From Verrucomicrobiota bacterium (GTDB lineage: Bacteria > Verrucomicrobiota > Verrucomicrobiia > Limisphaerales > J093), in contig JAKQDD010000256.1 of NCBI GenBank assembly GCA_029556615.1, positions 1-64,000 on the forward strand: 64,000 nucleotides of DNA, in the 5' to 3' direction. Positions within the stretch are counted from its first letter, which is position 1. Each line of letters opens with the position of its first letter. Both the position numbers and the translations under genes were made by a program. Of the stretch, positions 59,198 through 64,000 are shown piece by piece. The notes under the pieces were generated by a model. That model saw only the letters and a list, made by a program, of their open reading frames with translations, was not told the origin of the DNA and did no database searches.

Positions 59198-60229
59198 ATG
59201 ACAACGAGTCCCACCCTGGATCTGACCGGCAAGTGCATTTTGATCACCGGCGGGACCGGCTCCTTTGGCAAGGCTTTTGTCAGCCATATTCTCAAGGCGC
59301 ATCCCGAAGTGCGCCGGCTGGTCGTCTTTTCGCGCGACGAGCTGAAACAATACGAGATGGCGCAGCAGTTCCCGCAGACGAGGGAAGGTGCGGTGCGGTA
59401 TTTCATTGGGGATGTTCGAGACGGGGACCGGCTGAAACGGGCGTGCGAGGGCGTGGACGTCATCGTCCACGCGGCGGCGCTGAAGCAGGTGCCCGCGGCT
59501 GAGTACAACCCGATGGAATGCATCAAGACGAACATCGGCGGTGCCGAGAACGTCATTTCGGCCGCATTCGCTTGCGGAGTGAAATGCGTGGTGGCGCTGT
59601 CCACGGACAAAGCGGCGGCGCCGATCAATCTGTACGGCGCCACGAAGCTCTGCTCGGACAAGCTCTTCGTGGCGGCGAACAACATTCGTGGGTCCCGGGA
59701 GATCCGGCTGTCGGTCGTGCGCTACGGGAACGTCATGGGGTCGCGCGGTTCGGTGGTTCCGTTTTTCCTCAAGAAACGAAGGGAAGGGGTCTTGCCGATC
59801 ACCGACCCGCGGATGACGCGGTTCAACATCACCCTGGCGGAGGCCGTTCAGATGGTTCTTCACTCTGTCCGGCACGCCTGGGGGGGCGAGATCCTCGTGC
59901 CGAAGATCCCGTCCTATCGGATTCTGGATCTGGCGGAAGCGATCGGTCCCCAATGCCAGCGGCCGGTGGTTGGCATCCGTCCCGGCGAGAAGATCCACGA
60001 GGAGATGATCACCGAGTCCGACTCGTTCTACACTGTGGATTTGGGGCGCTACTACGCCATCCTGCCGCCATCACCGAAGTGGGATCTGGCCGAGTTCAAC
60101 CGGGCCTTTGGGTCGGTCGCCGTCGCGCCGGGTTTTCACTATCATTCGGGCAACAACACGGAGTGGCTGACCGTGGAACAGATCCGTCAGCTCATCCGTG
60201 AACACGTCGATCCCTCGTTCGATGTGTGA
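59198..60229 (+). CDS. pseB: UDP-N-acetylglucosamine 4,6-dehydratase (inverting)
   Basis: A 343-residue protein. CILITGGTGSFGKAFVSHIL binds the cofactor; VFSRDELKQYEMAQQF, VIHAAALKQVPAAEYNPMEC, VALSTDKAAAPINLYGATK and VRYGNVMGSRGSVVPFF are the classic PseB run, including the DK in place of the SDR Tyr motif used by this subfamily. It is the first committed step of pseudaminic acid synthesis. Full length. A related CapE-type enzyme is a less likely reading because of the strong match in the EIFVPKIPS-like segment (EILVPKIPSYRILDLAEA). Confidence 0.92.
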   Translation: MTTSPTLDLTGKCILITGGTGSFGKAFVSHILKAHPEVRRLVVFSRDELKQYEMAQQFPQTREGAVRYFIGDVRDGDRLKRACEGVDVIVHAAALKQVPAAEYNPMECIKTNIGGAENVISAAFACGVKCVVALSTDKAAAPINLYGATKLCSDKLFVAANNIRGSREIRLSVVRYGNVMGSRGSVVPFFLKKRREGVLPITDPRMTRFNITLAEAVQMVLHSVRHAWGGEILVPKIPSYRILDLAEAIGPQCQRPVVGIRPGEKIHEEMITESDSFYTVDLGRYYAILPPSPKWDLAEFNRAFGSVAVAPGFHYHSGNNTEWLTVEQIRQLIREHVDPSFDV

Positions 60230-60248
60230 GAATCCCCGCGGAACCGGA

Positions 60249-61109
60249 ATGCATCGTATTCTGATCCTCGGCGCGACGTCCTGGATTGGCTATCGCCTCG
60301 GGGAGGCCCTGCTGAAGCACGGCTCCGGCGTTGCTGTGGCCGGGACCTCCCGGGGATCGGGGGATGGGGCGTATCCGGGGGTGTCCTGCAGCCGGGCGGC
60401 GACAGCATTGGATTTCGCGTCGGCGCTCGAGCGTTTCGCCCCGACCCACGTCGTGAACCTCTTGCGGGGCGAGGACGCGGTCGGGGCTGAGATTCACGAG
60501 GCCGTGATTCGCCACTGTGCAGGCAGCAGGAGCCTCTACTGCTATGCCTCGTCAGCGCTGGCGCTGGACGGATACGCCGGGTGCGCGCTCACCGAGGAGC
60601 TGCCCGCCCGCAGCGTGACCCCCTACGGGCAGTTCAAACAAGCTTGCGAGGCGGCCCTGATCGCTCAATCGGATTGCCGGCACTTGATCCTGCGATTTGC
60701 CTCGATCCAGGGATGGGTACCACACAGGCGGACCCGCAACGAGAAGTTCCTCGTGAAACTCAGGCGAGGGGAGACGGTGAGCGTTGACCAAGGCGTCCGG
60801 CAGAATCGGTTGCTGGATACCGCGCTGGCGACGGCCGTGGCCCGTCTGCTGGTCGCGGAGGCGACCGGAGTGGTGCACCTGGGCACCGAGGACGCCAGTG
60901 ACGAGGTCGATTTCCTGCGGCGTGTCGCCAAGGCCTTCGGGTTCAACCCCGGCGGGGTCCGACCCGGGCCTGTGCGGGGGGTGAACCTCGTGACGGTGCC
61001 GGGCCGTCTGTACGATCTCTGCCCTGACCTCGCCCGGCCGACGGAGTCTGACACCATCGCCGGCCTGCTTCAATACGAGGGCCTCGTGCGCTGCGCAGCG
61101 AGCGGGTAG
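60249..61109 (+). CDS. RmlD-like NAD(P)-dependent oxidoreductase
   Basis: 286 residues from the ATG at 60249 (MHRILILGATSWIGYRLGEA), 20 bases after pseB. A GxxxxxG nucleotide loop is followed by FAPTHVVNLLRGEDAVGAE, CYASSALALDGYAG, and PYGQFKQACEAALI, where the YxxxK pair of the short-chain dehydrogenase active site is YGQFK. The layout resembles dTDP-4-dehydrorhamnose reductase RmlD, with a shortened C-terminus. In the pseudaminic-acid position where PseC is expected, it may reduce a keto-sugar to a different product, which would change the final sugar made. Confidence 0.78.
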   Translation: MHRILILGATSWIGYRLGEALLKHGSGVAVAGTSRGSGDGAYPGVSCSRAATALDFASALERFAPTHVVNLLRGEDAVGAEIHEAVIRHCAGSRSLYCYASSALALDGYAGCALTEELPARSVTPYGQFKQACEAALIAQSDCRHLILRFASIQGWVPHRRTRNEKFLVKLRRGETVSVDQGVRQNRLLDTALATAVARLLVAEATGVVHLGTEDASDEVDFLRRVAKAFGFNPGGVRPGPVRGVNLVTVPGRLYDLCPDLARPTESDTIAGLLQYEGLVRCAASG

Positions 61110-61396
61110 CCAGAGGTCAGAGGTCAGACGGCACGGAGCAGGGAGCAGCGAGCAGGGAGCCAGAGGTCAGAGGTCAGACGGCATGGAGCAGGGAGCAGCG
61201 AGCAGGGAGTCAGAGGTCAGAGGGCAGCAGCACGTTATCGGATCTTCGTTGTTCGTTATTCGGGGACCGGTTCTCCACGACTTGCTTCAAAACGGACAGC
61301 GGGCAACGAATAACGAATAGCGGACCTCCCCTCACGCCTCACCCTTCACCCTTCACACGAGCCCGGTCACCGAAGCTAACAAACTCCCATCCTACA
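61110..61396. repeat. Short-period repeat module before pseI
   Basis: Begins with two and a half tandem copies of a roughly 50-base unit made of CAGAGGT and GGGAGCA-type elements (61112-61225), then a unique middle with GTTCGTTATTCGGGG and AACGAATAACGAATAG, then CCCTTCACCCTTCAC. Same block types as the modules around the epimerase gene. Confidence 0.7.
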
Positions 61397-62569
61397 ATGC
61401 CCCTCACGATCCAAGGCCGTCCTGTCGGTCCCGGTGAACCCGTCTACTTTATTGCGGACCTGGCTGCGAACCATTGCGGGTCGCTAGCCAAGGCCAAGGA
61501 GCTGGTCCATGCCTGTGCCGAATCCGGCGTGGACGCGGTGAAGATGCAGAACTTCACCGCGGAAACGATCGTTTCGGATTACGGCTTCAGGCACCTCGAG
61601 GGCGTTCGCACGCATCAGTCCCAGTGGAAACAGTCGGTCTTCGACTCCTACAAGGCGGCCTCGATTCCCCTGGACTGGACTCTCGAACTCAAGTCGCTGT
61701 GCGACCGATTGGGGCTCCATTACTTCACGTCACCGTACTCGATCGATCTCGTGCGCGCCGTCGCCCCTCACGTGGCGGCGTTCAAGCTGGGCTCCGGCGA
61801 CATCACGTGGCACGAAGAGATCGTCGAGATGTGCCGGCAGGGCAAACCGGTGCTCATGGCCACCGGCGCATCCACGATGGAGGAAGTCGAGGGGGCCATG
61901 GCGGCGGCACTCGAGCATACCGATGCGATTCTCCTCATGCAGTGCAACACCGAGTATACGGCGCGCGTCGGCGAGGGACGGGATCAGCGATTGGCCCGGT
62001 TCCGGCACATCAACCTCCGCGTCCTCGAGACCTACCAGCGGCGATGGCCGGGGATTCCCGTCGGGCTGTCCGATCACACCCACGGATCCCTGACGGTCCT
62101 GGGCGCGGTGGGGTTGTTCGATTGCTGCGCCGTCGAGAAGCATTTCACCCTGGATAACACCTTGGAGGGACAGGACCATGCCTTCTCGATGACGCCGGCC
62201 ACGTGGCGGCGGATGGTCGACGACACGGCGGCGCTCCGGAAGACCATCGCCCGGGCTTCGGGCCCGGAAGAGCGCCTGCGGCTCACCGCCGAGGCGGTCG
62301 ACGATCGCGAGGCGTTGAGTGTGGCCCTCGGCGATGGGGTCAAGCGGCTCGAAGCGAACGAGCAGGGGACCGTGATTGTCCAGCGCCGGGCAATCCGCGC
62401 GGGTCGGAGCCTGAGCCCGGGGGACCGGTTGACGCGGAACGACCTGGTTGTCCTTCGGCCTTGCCCCCCCGATGCGCTGCCGCCGTATCGCATGGCGGAG
62501 TTGCTGGGGCGAACCGTGCGCGAACCGGTTGCGGCGGGCGATTGCGTCCGGTTGTCATCCGTGGGCTGA
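61397..62569 (+). CDS. pseI: NeuB-family sialic/pseudaminic acid synthase
   Basis: A 390-residue protein. VYFIADLAANHCGSLAKAKE, VDAVKMQNFTAETIV, HYFTSPYSIDLV and LGSGDITWHEEIVEM form the NeuB/PseI barrel, with the metal/phosphoenolpyruvate residues in place (KMQ, HFTLD). The last 65 residues are an antifreeze-like SAF domain (RRAIRAGRSLSPGDRLTRND). It condenses a six-carbon amino sugar with phosphoenolpyruvate. With pseB and pseG near, pseudaminic acid is the likely product, but a legionaminate or Neu5Ac-type substrate cannot be excluded. Confidence 0.9.
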   Translation: MPLTIQGRPVGPGEPVYFIADLAANHCGSLAKAKELVHACAESGVDAVKMQNFTAETIVSDYGFRHLEGVRTHQSQWKQSVFDSYKAASIPLDWTLELKSLCDRLGLHYFTSPYSIDLVRAVAPHVAAFKLGSGDITWHEEIVEMCRQGKPVLMATGASTMEEVEGAMAAALEHTDAILLMQCNTEYTARVGEGRDQRLARFRHINLRVLETYQRRWPGIPVGLSDHTHGSLTVLGAVGLFDCCAVEKHFTLDNTLEGQDHAFSMTPATWRRMVDDTAALRKTIARASGPEERLRLTAEAVDDREALSVALGDGVKRLEANEQGTVIVQRRAIRAGRSLSPGDRLTRNDLVVLRPCPPDALPPYRMAELLGRTVREPVAAGDCVRLSSVG

Positions 62570-62587
62570 GAGCCGACTTCGTTCACC

Positions 62588-63109
62588 ATGCAGACCGCCG
62601 TGGACAATCCGTTCTCAGAGACTGATGATCGGGATCTGTGGGAGATCCTCGTCCGTCACGACGTCGAGGGATTCCTGGGCCAGGACTGGAGCGTGGTCGC
62701 GGGGGACTTTCTCGCGGAGGGATTTGTCGGCTGGGACGCTCGATTCACGTCGGACACGGACCAATGGCGGATCACCTTCCCAACGCTCGAGGCCTACCGT
62801 CAGGCTTGGATGAGCCAGAGCCAGGAGTTTGCCCGAACCCGGTATCAGGAAGACCCCCGGGAGCGCTTGTACGCCGCGATGCGTCTCAGCCGGATCGAGA
62901 TCTCGGGCGATACGGCCTTGGTACACAAACGGTTCGACGGCTCGATCCTTCGCGAGGATGGCGACCGGCTGGTGTTGCGCTGGCAATCGCTGTTTGTCTG
63001 CCGAAGAACCTCTGGCCACTGGAAAGTTGCCGGGTTCATCGGGTACCTCCCGGATCCTCTGGACCCGCTTCTTCCGGGCTACCGTCCGGTACTGAATGAA
63101 GCGCGTTGA
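62588..63109 (+). CDS. NTF2/SnoaL-like hypothetical protein in the pse cluster
   Basis: A 173-residue protein. A helical start (DDRDLWEILVRHDVEGFLGQ) and a curved-sheet body (DTALVHKRFDGSI, RLVLRWQSLFVCRRTSGHWK, VAGFIGYLP) fit an NTF2-like cone fold such as SnoaL, which includes ligand-binding and isomerase proteins. It begins 19 bases after pseI and ends 10 bases before pseG, so it is part of that operon. I know of similar genes next to NeuB homologues but not their role. Confidence 0.65.
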   Translation: MQTAVDNPFSETDDRDLWEILVRHDVEGFLGQDWSVVAGDFLAEGFVGWDARFTSDTDQWRITFPTLEAYRQAWMSQSQEFARTRYQEDPRERLYAAMRLSRIEISGDTALVHKRFDGSILREDGDRLVLRWQSLFVCRRTSGHWKVAGFIGYLPDPLDPLLPGYRPVLNEAR

Positions 63110-63119
63110 CGGACAATCC

Positions 63120-64000
63120 ATGTTGATCCGGGCGGATTCGGGCCCGGACATCGGCGTTGGGCACGTCATGCGTTGCCTGGCTTTGGCCCAGGCCTGGATG
63201 GCGCGGGGGGGGGTGGCGTTCTTCGTGGCGTCCGCTCGAAATTCGGCTGTCGAGGCACGCCTGCGAGCCGACGGTATCGAGATGATCGTCTGGGAAATGC
63301 CCCCAGCATCGCCGCAGGACTTGCAGGCGACACTCGATCTCGCGGCGGCACGGCGTGTGCGGTGGGTCGTCCTCGATGGTTATCGATTCGGCCCCGAGTA
63401 CCAGGCCGGGCTCCTGACCGGTCCCTCGGCCACGCTGGTGCTCGACGATTTCGTCCATCAGCCCCAGTATCATGCCACGGCTCTGCTGAACCAGAATCTG
63501 CACGCGACCGATGCGGCCTACGAAAACCGTGCGCCGGGTGCCAGACGGTTGCTGGGCAGCCGCTATGTCCTCCTCCGCCGGGAATTCTGGTCGTGGCGCG
63601 GCCGGATTCGCGCGCACCGCGGAACAGTGCGCCGGGCGGTCGTGACGCTGGGCGGTGCCGATGCCGACAATGTCACCGGCAAAGTGATCCAGGGACTCCT
63701 CCCGCTGCTCGATGGATCCATCGAGCTTGTGGTTGTCCTGGGGCCGAACAACCCGCATACCGCGGAACTTGCCAATCTGACGCGGCACGCCGGACCGAGT
63801 CTGAGGATCGAGCGCAATGTGCCGGACATGACGCAGTTCCTGGCGGAGGCAGATCTTGCAGTTTGCGGCGGCGGCGCCACTTGCTGGGAAATGGCGTTCT
63901 TCGGGGTCCCGATCCTCCCGATCGTGCTCGCTGAGAACCAGGTCCCGATCGCAGCGAGTCTGGACGCTGCGGGCGTGGCGGTGAACCTCGGCTGGCATGA
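63120..64000 (+). CDS. pseG: UDP-2,4-diacetamido-2,4,6-trideoxy-altropyranose hydrolase, cut by edge
   Basis: 293 codons to the window edge. MLIRADSGPDIGVGHVMRCL is the standard PseG opening and decides the ATG at 63120 over one at 63096. Further motifs: VLDGYRFGPEYQAGLL, AVVTLGGADADNVTGKVIQG, ADLAVCGGGATCWEMAFFGV and PILPIVLAENQ, the GT-B-like UDP site. It removes UDP to release the free sugar for PseI. A few dozen residues are missing beyond the window. PseH and PseF may lie just downstream. Confidence 0.9.
   Translation, partial: MLIRADSGPDIGVGHVMRCLALAQAWMARGGVAFFVASARNSAVEARLRADGIEMIVWEMPPASPQDLQATLDLAAARRVRWVVLDGYRFGPEYQAGLLTGPSATLVLDDFVHQPQYHATALLNQNLHATDAAYENRAPGARRLLGSRYVLLRREFWSWRGRIRAHRGTVRRAVVTLGGADADNVTGKVIQGLLPLLDGSIELVVVLGPNNPHTAELANLTRHAGPSLRIERNVPDMTQFLAEADLAVCGGGATCWEMAFFGVPILPIVLAENQVPIAASLDAAGVAVNLGWH

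Overview
The window is GC-rich, compactly coded bacterial DNA, most likely from Verrucomicrobiota or a close relative in the PVC superphylum. I infer this from gene style rather than a marker gene: a secreted formylglycine-generating-enzyme-like protein, glycoside-hydrolase and sialidase-type secreted proteins, a FucP-type sugar symporter, an S23-type four-helix-bundle gene among cell-surface sugar genes, and intergenic gaps full of short-period repeats.

Left part (1-37.3 kb): stacked genomic islands at a tRNA gene. A complete tRNA-Arg (anticodon TCG) lies at 724-800, with a partial tyrosine recombinase gene running off the left edge (1-629). The last 50 bases of the tRNA recur exactly at 26627-26676 and, with one mismatch, at 37278-37323. 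Island A (751-26676) carries a Sel1 lipoprotein, a zinc-ribbon/GYF membrane protein, a SeqA-like DNA-binding protein, an Smr-domain protein, a large restriction-like operon, a serine recombinase, a 190-base fold-back element, an FGE-like secreted protein and a replication/mobility module on the minus strand (integrase, hypothetical, iteron-like repeats, excisionase, primase-helicase, small phage-type genes). The operon encodes an SNF2-type helicase with a C-terminal DUF3883 domain, a protein with a PD-(D/E)xK-like motif, a DUF1156 DNA methyltransferase, a DUF499 ATPase with an N-terminal HEPN domain, a hypothetical and an ASCH-domain protein. It is the best candidate here for an under-described antiviral system.

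Island B (26.7-37.3 kb) is a decaying stretch. An intact ImmA/IrrE protease plus DUF4411 PIN-like pair is followed by an HsdR stub, a truncated RelE toxin, a broken sialidase and many truncated secreted-protein genes fused end to end. Intact genes remain for a glycoside-hydrolase-like protein and, up to its C-terminal junction, a zinc metallopeptidase. Just outside lie a VapBC pair with a 17-bp palindrome at its start codon and a chimeric pirin/YceI frame.

Middle part (39.4-51.6 kb): chromosome-like genes. A 1773-residue fusion of exonuclease, RecQ helicase and UvrD helicase, then purD, a cyclic-nucleotide-binding protein, pyrF, a URO-D family protein, a FucP-type transporter and a GbsR/MarR regulator. 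An 88-bp element with 11-bp terminal inverted repeats sits just upstream of two of these genes in the same orientation relative to each.

Right part (51.8-64 kb): nucleotide-sugar and surface-glycan synthesis. A WbpA-like dehydrogenase, a nucleotidyltransferase/HEPN pair, a glucuronokinase-like GHMP kinase, GalU, a UDP-glucuronate 4-epimerase-like enzyme, then PseB, an RmlD-like oxidoreductase, PseI, an NTF2-like protein and PseG (cut by the edge). Together they point to UDP-GlcA/UDP-GalA, UDP-GlcNAcA and pseudaminic-acid-type sugars; PseC, PseH and PseF are not in view. Almost every gap in this cluster is filled by 7-8-base-period repeat modules, one pair of which forms long inverted repeats around the epimerase gene.
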